Shown here in pieces: positions 16,867-25,393 of a DNA stretch of 64,000 bases; the stretch's first letter is position 1, and every line of letters starts with the position of its first letter. Source of the DNA: an uncultured Clostridia bacterium. GTDB lineage: Bacteria > Bacillota > Clostridia > TANB77 > CAG-508. The stretch spans positions 1-64,000 of the forward strand of contig CANQVJ010000009.1 in NCBI GenBank assembly GCA_947627295.1, in the 5' to 3' direction. The notes under the pieces are model-generated. The model searched no databases. It was not told the DNA's origin and worked only from the letters and a program-made list of their open reading frames with translations. Position numbers and translations under genes: made by a program.

Positions 16867-17892
16867 TTACGCAAGTATTGCTAAGCCAAAGATGTTAATA
16901 AAACCAAAAGTATAGATTGAAGCAAAAATTCCCTGCATGATTTTCCCATAAAAATATGGCCTTATGGATAAATCAGTTTTAGCAACAATGCTCCAAACTT
17001 GTAAAAAGACCGAAACACCACCCATACCTATCAAAAAGGAAGCGAAGACTAAGTTATATGATATGTCTTTTATTAATATATTTGAAATTCCAAAAACACC
17101 TTCTGTAATTTCAATAATGCCTGTTGCAAGAGGAGAAATAAAGGCAGGGTCGATTTTCAAAAAACTAAAAAGAGGTGTAAATAAATTTTGGATAAGTGTA
17201 ATTATACCACATCCTTTCAAAATAGTTGTAACACATGAAAACACAATAATAAAACCACCAATCATTAGAATAGTAGAAATTGCAGAAGTTATGCTTTGAG
17301 ATAGAATTCCGCCCAAGGTAGAAAACCTCAAGTAATTGTTGTTGTAAGAAAAAGAGTTGGTCGGCTCCTTCGATTTAGAAGTTTTCCAAAATCTAAATAA
17401 AATTCCAACAGTAATTGATGCTAGAACATGAGTGATGTATAGTAAAATTCCAATTTTAAAATTTCCAAACATGGAAACTCCAACGGCCCCAATTACAAAA
17501 AGTGGGCCTGAATTATTTGTGAAGCTGAGTAGCCTTTCACACTCTTCTTTAGAGCAAATATTTTTCTTTCTAAAATCACATGCGATTTTGGCGCCCATTG
17601 GGTAGCCGGAAAGCAGTCCCATTAAAAATGCAAAACTGCATTTTCCAGAGACATTAAAAAGTGGTTTCATAAAATTTTTGAAAACAATTTCAAAATATGA
17701 AATTAAATTTGTGTGCATTAATAGTTCTGTTGCTACAAAGAAGGGGAATAGAGAAGGCACAACAGAATTTGCCCACAAATTGAGGCTGGATTTAACAGCA
17801 GGTAAATTTGAACTTGCAAATACTAGAAGGCCAAGGATGAAGCCCATAATTGAAATTGGCAAAATTAATTTTTTTAATTTAATAACTAACAT
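16867..17892 (-). CDS. ylbJ: Sporulation integral membrane protein YlbJ
   Basis: A 341-residue polytopic membrane protein of the YlbJ family, required for spore cortex formation in Bacillus, where it is mother-cell expressed. Diagnostic nucleoside-recognition (Gate) domain segments are visible: NSVVPSLFPFFVATELL near residue 45, GLLSGYPMGAKIACD near 92, and LLSFTNNSGPLFVIGAVG near 122. About eight hydrophobic helices span the length. It is transcribed on the minus strand, 40 bp upstream of the unknown membrane gene, and the two may share a message. It agrees with the spoIIIA and sleB genes in implying a sporulation programme. Confidence 0.9.
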   Translation of the reverse strand: MLVIKLKKLILPISIMGFILGLLVFASSNLPAVKSSLNLWANSVVPSLFPFFVATELLMHTNLISYFEIVFKNFMKPLFNVSGKCSFAFLMGLLSGYPMGAKIACDFRKKNICSKEECERLLSFTNNSGPLFVIGAVGVSMFGNFKIGILLYITHVLASITVGILFRFWKTSKSKEPTNSFSYNNNYLRFSTLGGILSQSITSAISTILMIGGFIIVFSCVTTILKGCGIITLIQNLFTPLFSFLKIDPAFISPLATGIIEITEGVFGISNILIKDISYNLVFASFLIGMGGVSVFLQVWSIVAKTDLSIRPYFYGKIMQGIFASIYTFGFINIFGLAILA

Positions 17893-17991
17893 GGCAAAAC
17901 TCCCAAAAAAAATTTTTTTCTTATTAATAAATATTGTAAAAAAATAAAAAAAATGATATAGTATTAATAGATTGACAAAGGAGAAAGTAAA

Positions 17992-18423
17992 ATGGGTAAA
18001 GAAAAAGGTATTACATTAATTTCATTAATAGTTACAATAATAATAATGGCATTACTTGCAACAGCAGGTATTACAGGCGTTGTAAGAAGCCAAAAAGAGT
18101 CTAAACAAAGTGCTCTAGAATCTGAATTAAAAACTGTACAACATGCAGTTTTAGAAAGAAGAGCAAGAGCAGATTTAACTCAAAAAGAATATGAAGAATT
18201 ACCAGGCAAAGAAATTTCTAATGAAAAGGTTGAGCAAGTTGCAAAAGGAGTTACTCTTAAAGGAGAAGAAGGAGATTACAAAGTATTAGAAAAGTCTGAT
18301 TTAGAAAAGCTTGGTATTACAGAAGCTGAAGATACATATATTGTAAATTACAAAACTTGTGAAGTTATAAATCAAACAAATTATAAAAATTTTGATGAAC
18401 CACTTTATGTGTCATATGAGTAA
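17992..18423 (+). CDS. Type IV pilin/pseudopilin-like protein
   Basis: A 143-residue protein with a class III (prepilin) signal: short basic leader MGKEKG followed by ITLISLIVTIIIMALLATAGI, so cleavage would follow the glycine at residue 6. The mature protein keeps a hydrophobic alpha-1 helix and then a charged, mostly soluble domain. The usual Glu5 of pilins is not obvious (ITLIS rather than FTLIE), a variation common in Clostridia. No assembly ATPase, platform protein or prepilin peptidase is adjacent. It lies 14 bp upstream of murB and may be co-transcribed. Role unknown, possibly a surface or secretion pseudopilin. Confidence 0.75.
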   Translation: MGKEKGITLISLIVTIIIMALLATAGITGVVRSQKESKQSALESELKTVQHAVLERRARADLTQKEYEELPGKEISNEKVEQVAKGVTLKGEEGDYKVLEKSDLEKLGITEAEDTYIVNYKTCEVINQTNYKNFDEPLYVSYE

Positions 18424-18437
18424 TTGGAGGCGTTTTT

Positions 18438-19347
18438 ATGACTAAAACACAAAAACAAGAAGTACAAGAATTAGTTGAAAAACCTTCAATTGTTTTGATA
18501 GATGAACCTATGAAAAATCATACAACATTTAAAATAGGTGGTAATGCAGAATGTTTTGTTAGGGTTGCATCTGTTGAAACATTAAGAAAGGTTTTAAGCT
18601 ATGCAAGAAAAAACAAAATTGAAACAACTATTATAGGAAATGGAAGTAACATTTTAGTTTTAGATAAAGGAATTGAAGGAATTACAATACAAATTAATAT
18701 TCAAAAATATGAGGTTAATTCTAATACTATGGTAGTTGGTGCAGGAAACAAGCTTACAGCTGTTGCCTATAAAGCATATGAGGAGAGTCTTTCAGGTTTA
18801 GAAGAACTTGCCGGAATTCCTCGGAACAATAGGTGGAGCAATCTACATGAATGCAGGGGCACACGGCAGAGAAATGAAAGACATTGTTACAAAGGTAAAA
18901 TATTTAGACGGTAGGCTTTCTGAACAAACTATCACAGGTGAAGAAGCTGGTTTTGATTACAGAAGTAGCATCTTCTCTGAGAAGAATAGTATAATTTTAG
19001 AAGCTGAATTAGAATTAAATAGAGGTGCAAAAGAAAATATAGAGCATAATACAAGGCAGTACCTGCTAAAAAGGGTTACATCTCAGCCATTGGAATACCC
19101 AAGTGCTGGTAGTACCTTCAAAAGAGGAAACGATTTTATTACTGCAAGGTTAATTGATAATGCCGGCCTGAAAGGCTATTCAATTGGTGATGCAGAAGTT
19201 TCTACTAAACATGCAGGATTTATTATAAACAAAGGAAATGCAACAGCAAAAGATGTGCTTTCATTAATAAAATACGTTCAAGATAAAGTTTTTAAGAAAT
19301 TTAGGAAGAAGATTGAGTTAGAAATTAAAATAATAGGAAAATCTTGA
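18438..19347 (+). CDS. murB: UDP-N-acetylmuramate dehydrogenase (needs one +1 shift)
   Basis: MurB, the FAD-dependent reductase that converts UDP-GlcNAc-enolpyruvate to UDP-MurNAc, the second step of peptidoglycan precursor synthesis. With a +1 shift at the in-frame CGG (18822) it is 302 residues, full length for the type IIb enzyme. Visible are the FAD-binding TTFKIGG, the IGNGSN loop, LAGIPGTIGGAIYMNAGAHG (restored by the shift), DYRSSIF with the catalytic arginine region, and YPSAGSTFKR with the catalytic serine. Without the shift the ORF ends at 18914. The order murB-yvcK is typical of Clostridia. MurB is normally essential, so a broken gene is implausible. Confidence 0.95.
18822..18825 (+). 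other. CGG +1 frameshift site 9 (murB, CGGA)
   Basis: In-frame CGG after CCT. CGGA read as glycine (residue 129) restores the near-invariant GIPGTIGGA of the FAD domain. Confidence 0.96.
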
Positions 19348-19351
19348 AAGG

Positions 19352-20995
19352 ATGAGTAGAATGAAAGGGCTTATACATTGGTTTAAATCAAGTTCAAAAA
19401 TGAAAAGATGGATGTTCTTAATTTTAGTAGGAATTATGTGCGTATGCTATGGCATTGCTGAAATATTGGTTATGGATGAAATGTCGTTTGAAAACGCTGG
19501 AGTAATTATTGCGGTATTTGCAGTCGGTTTTGTTGCAATTATACTAGGATTAATATTTTTAAATAAAAGAGCTATGGAAGTTGTAATTGAATCAACTGAC
19601 GACAGGATGAAAGATAGAAAAAACATAAATGTTAAATCTTTAATTTTTGACAAAACAGTTTATAATGAAGGACCAAAAATTGTTGCAATTGGCGGTGGAA
19701 CAGGTTTAGATACAGTTATAGAGGGTTTGAAAGAATATACAAATAACATAACAGCAATTGTACCAATATCAGCATATGGAGAAGAAGCTAGTGAATCTAG
19801 GCAAAAGCTAAATACATTGCCACTTGAAGATATGAAAGAAAGTATGGTTTCTCTTGCATTTGATAAAAATGAAATGTCTAGGTTATTAAACTATAAATTC
19901 ATAGACGGAAAATTAAGAGGAATTGAATTTTCAGATATTTTCTTTGAAGCTATGAGGTGCTCACATAATGGAGATTTCACTCAAGCAATTATGGATAGTA
20001 GTAAAATTTTAAATATTAGCGGAAAAGTTATTCCTGCAACACTTGATGAAATCAAAATTGTTGCAGAGCTTGCAAATGGATATACAGTTGAAGAAAAATC
20101 AAGAATACCAGAGGTTGTAGTAGATAAATTTACAAAAATAAACAGGGTTCGTTTGATCCCTTCCAACTGTAAACCAGCACCAGGAGTAATAGAAGCAATT
20201 AAAGAAGCAGATTGTATTGTAATAGGGCCAGGAAGTTTATATACAAATGTAATTCCATGTTTATTAGTTAATGGAGTTGCAAAAGCAATAAAAGAATCTA
20301 AAGCAATAAAAATTTATGTTAGCAACATAATGACTGAAATTGGTCAAACAGACGAATATTCAGTGGCCGACCACATAAACGCAATTAGAGAACATTGTAG
20401 GCAAAATATAATTGATTTTTGTATTTATGATACAGGTGAAATTATTCCTGAATTCATAAAGAAATATAATATGGGTGGACAGGATTTAGTATCACATGAT
20501 ACAAGTGTTAAGGGGGTTAAGTTCATACAAAGAGATTTATCTGCAATAGCTCAAAACGAATTTATCAGGCATGACCCAAAACTAGTTGCTTCTGCAATTA
20601 TTGAACTTGTGTGTGATGATTTAAAATATCAAGATAAACAAAGCGACCCACAATATATAATGCTAAACAACAAGCTTAGAGAAGAAAAGCGTATTAACAA
20701 AACTAAAAAAGAAAATGAAAAAAGAATTATGAAAAACAGAAAACATGGCAAGCGTGAAAGCACAACTGCTGTTAAAGGAAAGAGCAAGTTTAGCACAAAA
20801 TATAAAGATAGAATTGCTTCAATTAGAGAAGCTGATAAATCTAAATTAACAAAAGAAAAGCAAGAAAAAAAGGCTAGGGAAGTTGCAAAAAGGCTTGAAC
20901 AAGAAATGAAAAAAAGCATAGAAAATCAAAAAAGATATGTTAGCAAAACTAAAAATACTAAAGCTGAGAACTTACCTAAAAAGGAAGGAAAATAG
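19352..20995 (+). CDS. yvcK: YvcK/GluP family protein with N-terminal membrane anchor
   Basis: A 547-residue YvcK (CofD-like) family protein, involved in gluconeogenic growth, cell shape and carbon-flux control in Bacillus. Two N-terminal membrane helices (WMFLILVGIMCVCYGIAEIL and VIIAVFAVGFVAIILGLIFL, residues about 18-70) precede the Rossmann-like core with VAIGGGTGLDTVIEGL near 115 and VIGPGSLYTNVIP near 295. B. subtilis YvcK is about 317 residues and lacks the helices. The extra C-terminal tail (about residue 430 on) is highly basic and Lys/Arg-rich, possibly nucleic-acid or membrane binding. It begins 4 bp after murB. Confidence 0.88.
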   Translation: MSRMKGLIHWFKSSSKMKRWMFLILVGIMCVCYGIAEILVMDEMSFENAGVIIAVFAVGFVAIILGLIFLNKRAMEVVIESTDDRMKDRKNINVKSLIFDKTVYNEGPKIVAIGGGTGLDTVIEGLKEYTNNITAIVPISAYGEEASESRQKLNTLPLEDMKESMVSLAFDKNEMSRLLNYKFIDGKLRGIEFSDIFFEAMRCSHNGDFTQAIMDSSKILNISGKVIPATLDEIKIVAELANGYTVEEKSRIPEVVVDKFTKINRVRLIPSNCKPAPGVIEAIKEADCIVIGPGSLYTNVIPCLLVNGVAKAIKESKAIKIYVSNIMTEIGQTDEYSVADHINAIREHCRQNIIDFCIYDTGEIIPEFIKKYNMGGQDLVSHDTSVKGVKFIQRDLSAIAQNEFIRHDPKLVASAIIELVCDDLKYQDKQSDPQYIMLNNKLREEKRINKTKKENEKRIMKNRKHGKRESTTAVKGKSKFSTKYKDRIASIREADKSKLTKEKQEKKAREVAKRLEQEMKKSIENQKRYVSKTKNTKAENLPKKEGK

Positions 20996-20998
20996 AAT

Positions 20999-23035
20999 AT
21001 GAAATTTACAAAAGAACAATTAAATTTGGAAAATGGATTAACAAAAGAGTGGATAATTACAAATGGCATTGGTGGATATGCATCTCAATCAATTATTGGG
21101 GCAAACACAAGAAAATATCATGGTTTGCTAATTGCACCACTTACACCACCAGCAAGAAGATTTATGGTATTATCTAAAGTTGATGAAAGTATTAGAATTG
21201 GCAACAAGAGTTATGATTTGTATACTAACATTTGTAAAGATTACATTTCAGGGGGATATAAGCATCAAGTTAGCTTTGAAAAAAGCTTTGTGCCAGTTTT
21301 TAAATACAAGGTTGGTAAAGTTGAAATTAGCAAGATAATTGTATTAGAACACGGAAAAAATACAGTTGGTATTTATTATAGAATTGAAAATAAAGAAGAT
21401 AAGAAAGCCACTTTAACACTTGCACCACTTGTAAATTACAGAGATTTTCATTGTTCAAATAAGGATGAATATTTTGATATTAAGCAATCAATTGAAGGAA
21501 CAAAAACTAAATTAATAATTAACAATGTTAATGAAGTTCCTATGTATATGGGAGTTTCAGAGGGTAGGTATATTCCTCATGAAAATGATGTATTTAGAAA
21601 TATGTTCTATCCTGAAGAAGAAAAAAGAGGTTTTGACCCAGAAGAAAATCATGCAGTACCAGGAGTTTATGAAATAGATATAAACGCCAAAGAAAGAAAA
21701 GAAGTTACTTTTGTATTTTCATTAGAAGAAATTCAAAATTTAAATGCAAAAAGGATGATAGATAGGGAAATCATTAGATTAAATATGATTTTCAATGATT
21801 CACTATTAATAGATAATAGAAAAACTAAGAAGACTAAAGCAGAAAAACAAAGAGATGAAGAAATTAAAAACTATTTAGTTGCATTAGATAATTTTGTTGT
21901 ATATAGACCTTCATTTGGTTTACATACCTTAATTGCAGGATACCCATGGTTTTTAGATTGGGGTCGTGATGCATTAATTTCTTTTGAAGGAACCTTGCTA
22001 ATACCAAGAAGGTTTAGAGAGGCAAGAGAACTTTTATCAACAATAGTTAGGGATGTTAATCAGGGGCTTGTGCCAAATGGGTATTCAGGCTGGGATAACA
22101 GGCCACTATACAATAGTGTTGACGCGTCGCTTTTACTATTTGAACAAGTTAAAAAGTTCTTAGATTACACAGGCGATATTAAATTTGTAAGTGATAATTT
22201 ATTTAGCAAATTGGAAGAAATAATTGATAATTATATCAAAGGAATAGATGTTGACGACAACAATATTTTCTTAGATAGTGATTATTTAATAATGTCTGGA
22301 AAGCCAGATACACAAAATACTTGGATGGATGCAAAAGCAGGTGGTGAGGTTGTTACTCCAAGAAATGGTAAGGTAGTTGAAGTAAATGCACTTTGGTATA
22401 ATGCTTTAAAAATCATGGAAGATATAGCAAAAAAATGTGGCAAGAAAGAGAATATAAAAGAGTATAGAAAATATGCAAAAAAATGTAAAGAATCTTTTAA
22501 TGAGAAATTTTACATTAAGAGGAGAAGGTCGCTATATGATGTACTTGGAGATGACAAAATAAGGCCAAATCAATTGTATGCAATGAGTTTAACATATCCA
22601 GTTTTAGATATGACAACAGAAATCCCTCAAAATATTTTGAATACTGTTGAGAAAAAATTGCTAAATAATTATGGTTTGAAAACCCTTGCAAAAGGTGAAG
22701 AAAACTATGTTGAAATTTATGAAGGAAATCCATATCAAAGAGATAGAAGCTACCACCAAGGTATTACTTGGACATGGCTTTTAGGACTATATTATAACTC
22801 TTTGAAAAATTTAAGGGATAATACTAAATTAAAGAAAGATAAAAAACCTATTGAAGAAAAGATTGAAAAGTTTATAAATAAGGTTAGAAAAACATTTGAC
22901 AAAGAACTTGAAGAAAGAGGCTGCATTGGAAGCATTGCAGAAATTTATGATTCTAAAAGGCCAAACCTTCCAAAGGGTGCATTTGCACAAAACTGGAGTG
23001 TTGCAGAAATCTTTAGAATAATAATGGAAAAGTAA
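20999..23035 (+). CDS. Amylo-alpha-1,6-glucosidase (glycogen debranching enzyme)
   Basis: A 678-residue bacterial/archaeal-type debranching enzyme, which hydrolyses alpha-1,6 branch points of glycogen or maltodextrins. The N-terminal beta-sandwich starts with GLTKEWIITNGIGGYASQSIIG and NTRKYHGLLIA. The C-terminal six-hairpin toroid has GYPWFLDWGRDALISFEG near residue 318, with the catalytic acid/base aspartate region, and NTWMDAK near 440 and PYQRDRSYHQGITWTWLLG near 580. Length is normal. It starts 3 bp after yvcK's stop, so it is in the same operon, which links carbon storage to yvcK. No in-frame CGG. Confidence 0.9.
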   Translation: MKFTKEQLNLENGLTKEWIITNGIGGYASQSIIGANTRKYHGLLIAPLTPPARRFMVLSKVDESIRIGNKSYDLYTNICKDYISGGYKHQVSFEKSFVPVFKYKVGKVEISKIIVLEHGKNTVGIYYRIENKEDKKATLTLAPLVNYRDFHCSNKDEYFDIKQSIEGTKTKLIINNVNEVPMYMGVSEGRYIPHENDVFRNMFYPEEEKRGFDPEENHAVPGVYEIDINAKERKEVTFVFSLEEIQNLNAKRMIDREIIRLNMIFNDSLLIDNRKTKKTKAEKQRDEEIKNYLVALDNFVVYRPSFGLHTLIAGYPWFLDWGRDALISFEGTLLIPRRFREARELLSTIVRDVNQGLVPNGYSGWDNRPLYNSVDASLLLFEQVKKFLDYTGDIKFVSDNLFSKLEEIIDNYIKGIDVDDNNIFLDSDYLIMSGKPDTQNTWMDAKAGGEVVTPRNGKVVEVNALWYNALKIMEDIAKKCGKKENIKEYRKYAKKCKESFNEKFYIKRRRSLYDVLGDDKIRPNQLYAMSLTYPVLDMTTEIPQNILNTVEKKLLNNYGLKTLAKGEENYVEIYEGNPYQRDRSYHQGITWTWLLGLYYNSLKNLRDNTKLKKDKKPIEEKIEKFINKVRKTFDKELEERGCIGSIAEIYDSKRPNLPKGAFAQNWSVAEIFRIIMEK

Positions 23036-23048
23036 AGGTGGAAAGAAA

Positions 23049-23535
23049 TTGAGAATACTTGGAATTGACCCCGGCTATGCCATAGTTGGTTACAGCGTAA
23101 TTGATTATATTGGAAATAAATTTAATTTAATAACTTCAGGTGCTGTTTTAACAGACGCTGGAGTTTCTTTTCCATTAAGGTTGGAAAAAATTTATAAGGA
23201 TTTAGATAGAATAATTAAAGAATATAAACCAGATGCAATGTCTGTTGAGGAGCTATTTTTCAACAACAATGCAAAAACAGCAATACATGTTGCACAGGCA
23301 AGAGGAGTGATTTTAGTAGTTGGAAGGATGAATAATATCCCAACATATGAATATACTCCGCTTCAAATAAAACAAGCGGTTTGTGGGTACCGGAAGAGCA
23401 AGCAAAACCCAAGTTCAATCAATGGTAAAAATGATTTTAAATGTTGAAAAATTACCCAAACTCGACGATATTACAGACAGTATGGCAATGGGTATTTGCC
23501 ACGCGCACTCTGCAAAATTTGCACAAAAACTATGA
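23049..23535 (+). CDS. ruvC: Holliday junction resolvase RuvC (needs one +1 shift)
   Basis: RuvC, the endonuclease that cuts Holliday junctions in the RuvABC complex. With a +1 shift at the in-frame CGG (23391) it is 161 residues, normal length. [18 protein letters not shown] carries the first catalytic Asp, SVEELFF the Glu near residue 67, and the restored C-terminal part [16 protein letters not shown] the last acidic residues. The shift restores [19 protein letters not shown], matching the conserved G-G-A-K-QV block. The start codon is TTG at 23049, supported by AAGGTGG upstream and alignment of the family N-terminus. ruvA and ruvB are not in the window. holA follows 12 bp later. Confidence 0.94.
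23391..23394 (+). other. CGG +1 frameshift site 10 (ruvC, CGGA)
   Basis: In-frame CGG after TAC. CGGA read as glycine (residue 115) restores [13 protein letters not shown]. Confidence 0.95.
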
Positions 23536-23547
23536 AAGGTGTTTTGT

Positions 23548-24504
23548 ATGTATTTATTATATGGTGAAGAAAAGTATTTGCTAGAAGATGCTTTAAAGAA
23601 ATTGAAAAAGGGGTTCGGTGAGTTGGTCGTACGGCATAAATTATATTATGCTTGACGAAACAAATATTAACCAACTTATTTCCAATATTGAAACTCCTGC
23701 ATTTGGTTATGAAAAAAAGCTAATTATTGCGCGCAATTCTAAGTTGTTTAAAAAAGAGGGAAACGCAAACGGCTTAAGGGATAGAATAAATGAATACATA
23801 AAAGAAAATATAGATTTAATAAAAGAAAGTGTAACTCTTGTGTTTGTTGAAGAAGAGGTTGACAGCAGGCTTAGCTTGTTTAAAACCATAAATAAATATG
23901 GCAAGGTTATGAAGTTTGATTTTGAAAAGCCAGCTCAAATTTGTGAGAGACTTAAAAAAATTGCAAAGGCATATGGGGTAAGTGTCGATAATGCAACTTT
24001 GATGTACTTTGTTGAATCATGTGGAACAAATATGCAAGAACTTATAAATGAAATAAGGAAACTTATTGAATATGCCGGGAAGGGTCGGGTCGATTTCTAA
24101 AAAAGAAGTTGATTTGCTTTGTACCAAAAAAATTGAGAGTGTTATTTTTGATTTGACAGACAGCATGGGCGGCATGAAGAAAGAAAGCAGTGTTCAGATT
24201 TTGAGAAATTTGCTATATGAAAAGGTTGCTATTCAAATGATTTTAATTGTTTTGTATAACCATATTAAGAAGTTATATTTTACAAAACTTGCAAGGGAGC
24301 AAAATTTGGATGTTGCAAAGGTTTTAAATTTAAAGCCTAATCAGATGTTTTTGGTTAATAAATACACAAGGCAGGCTAGCAAGTTTAGTTTAGAGGAGCT
24401 ATCTAACATTTTGCAGGAGCTAAGAGATTTGGATTATAACTACAAACTTCGGAAAAATTGATGTTAATATTGGCTTAGAAACTATTTTGTGCAAATATTC
24501 GTAA
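23548..24504 (+). CDS. holA: DNA polymerase III delta subunit (needs three +1 shifts)
   Basis: HolA, the clamp-loader delta subunit that opens the beta sliding clamp, normally essential. The gene has three in-frame CGG codons (23632, 24086, 24450). Shifting +1 at each returns to the original phase and gives 317 residues, near family length. The ATG at 23548 starts MYLLYGEEKYLLEDALKKL, the family N-terminus. Restored joins are ELVVGINYIMLDETN, EYAGKGGSISKKEVDLL and NYKLGKIDVNIGLETIL, the last being the typical HolA C-terminal helix (K-x-G-x-ID). Read conventionally, the gene is three fragments. It lies 12 bp after ruvC and is probably co-transcribed. Confidence 0.93.
23632..23635 (+). other. 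CGG +1 frameshift site 11 (holA, CGGC)
   Basis: In-frame CGG after GTA. CGGC read as glycine (residue 29) restores FGELVVGINYIMLDE. Confidence 0.92.
24086..24089 (+). other. CGG +1 frameshift site 12 (holA, CGGG)
   Basis: In-frame CGG (frame set by site 11) after GGT. CGGG read as glycine (residue 180) restores AGKGGSISKKEVDLL. Confidence 0.92.
24450..24453 (+). other. CGG +1 frameshift site 13 (holA, CGGA)
   Basis: In-frame CGG (frame set by site 12) after CTT. CGGA read as glycine (residue 301) restores the family end LGKIDVNIGLETIL. Without it the protein stops two codons later. Confidence 0.93.
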
Positions 24505-24568
24505 AATTGTATAAAACAACCATTTATGGATAAAATATATTTAGATTTTATGTGTAGGTGGTTTTTTT

Positions 24569-25285
24569 ATGGTTAAAAAGAATTTAAGAAAACTAGTATA
24601 TTCGATTTTGCTTGTTGTGGTTATTACTTTAGGTTTGATAATAACTTTAAACGAAATTGAAGATAATAAAAATAGTGAGATTTCAATAGAAACGCTTTCG
24701 AAGTATGGCTCCAGAGGAGACGAGGTTAGAACAATTCAGACAAAGCTTAAAAGGTGGGGCTACTACACCGGTAACATTGACGGGATTTATGGGAGTAAAA
24801 CTGTTGAAGCAGTAAAATATTTTCAAAGGAAAAATAATTTAGCGGTGGACGGTATTGCAGGCACAAACACTTTAAAAGCAATGGGAATTTTTAATTCAAG
24901 TGGTAATTCGCGGCGGAAGTGGCGGGCGGCAACTCTTCACAAGTTAACCTTCTTGCTAAACTTATTTACGCAGAGTCAAGAGGTGAACCATATTCTGGGC
25001 AAGTTGCGGTTGGCGCGGTCTGTTTAAATAGGGTTAAAAGTAGCTCATTTCCAAATACATTGTCTGGCGTGATTTTTCAAAGTGGAGCTTTTGATGCAGT
25101 GAGGGACGGGCAGATTAATTTAACGCCAAATAGCACTGCAAAAAAGGCGGCACAGGATGCAATAAATGGCTGGGACCCAAGTTACCGGAGCTTTGTACTA
25201 TTTCAACCCAGCAACTGCTACAAATAAGTGGATTTGGTCGAGAAAAATGACTGTAACAATTGGGCGACATCGCTTTTGCAAGTAA
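24569..25285 (+). CDS. sleB: Spore cortex-lytic / cell-wall hydrolase, SleB-type (needs three +1 shifts)
   Basis: A SleB-like lytic transglycosylase that degrades spore cortex or cell-wall peptidoglycan. Three in-frame CGG codons (24911, 24927, 25186), each passed by +1, yield 237 residues. Order: basic N-terminus and one membrane helix (LVYSILLVVVITLGLIITL), a peptidoglycan-binding domain (GDEVRTIQTKLKRWGYYTGN, then KTVEAVKYFQRKNNLAVDG), a Gly/Ser linker built around two CGG sites, and the hydrolase domain with LAKLIYAESRGEPYSGQVAV (catalytic Glu). The third shift restores PSYGALYYFNPATATNKWIW and the terminal TIGRHRFCK, both family hallmarks. A terminator follows immediately. It reads as a spore germination enzyme. 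Confidence 0.93.
24911..24914 (+). other. CGG +1 frameshift site 14 (sleB, CGGC)
   Basis: In-frame CGG after TCG in the Gly/Ser linker. CGGC read as glycine (residue 115) gives SGNS-GGSGG. Confidence 0.85.
24927..24930 (+). other. CGG +1 frameshift site 15 (sleB, CGGC)
   Basis: In-frame CGG (frame set by site 14) after GGG, only 16 bp from the previous site. CGGC read as glycine (residue 120) leads into NSSQVNLLAKLIYAE. Confidence 0.87.
25186..25189 (+). other. CGG +1 frameshift site 16 (sleB, CGGA)
   Basis: In-frame CGG (frame set by site 15) after TAC. CGGA read as glycine (residue 206) restores SYGALYYFNPATA and the family C-terminus. Confidence 0.95.
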
Positions 25286-25286
25286 T

Positions 25287-25320
25287 AGCATGCAAGCTTG
25301 GCATGCTTTTTTTCTTTTTT
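25287..25320 (+). terminator. sleB terminator
   Basis: AGCATGC / GCATGCT 7-bp stem with 7-nt loop, followed by a run of T. It begins one base after the sleB stop codon. Confidence 0.85.
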
Positions 25321-25393
25321 TGGAAAAAAGCCTATCTTTTTTTTCTAAGATATGTTAATATGAGAGTGTAAATTTAAAAAAAGGAGATTTCAA

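Noticed and set aside
6219-25189. Pseudogenisation of spoIIIA, murB, ruvC, holA and sleB
   Set aside because: Sequence on both sides of every break is well conserved, with intact active sites and no other defects, and several of these genes are normally essential.
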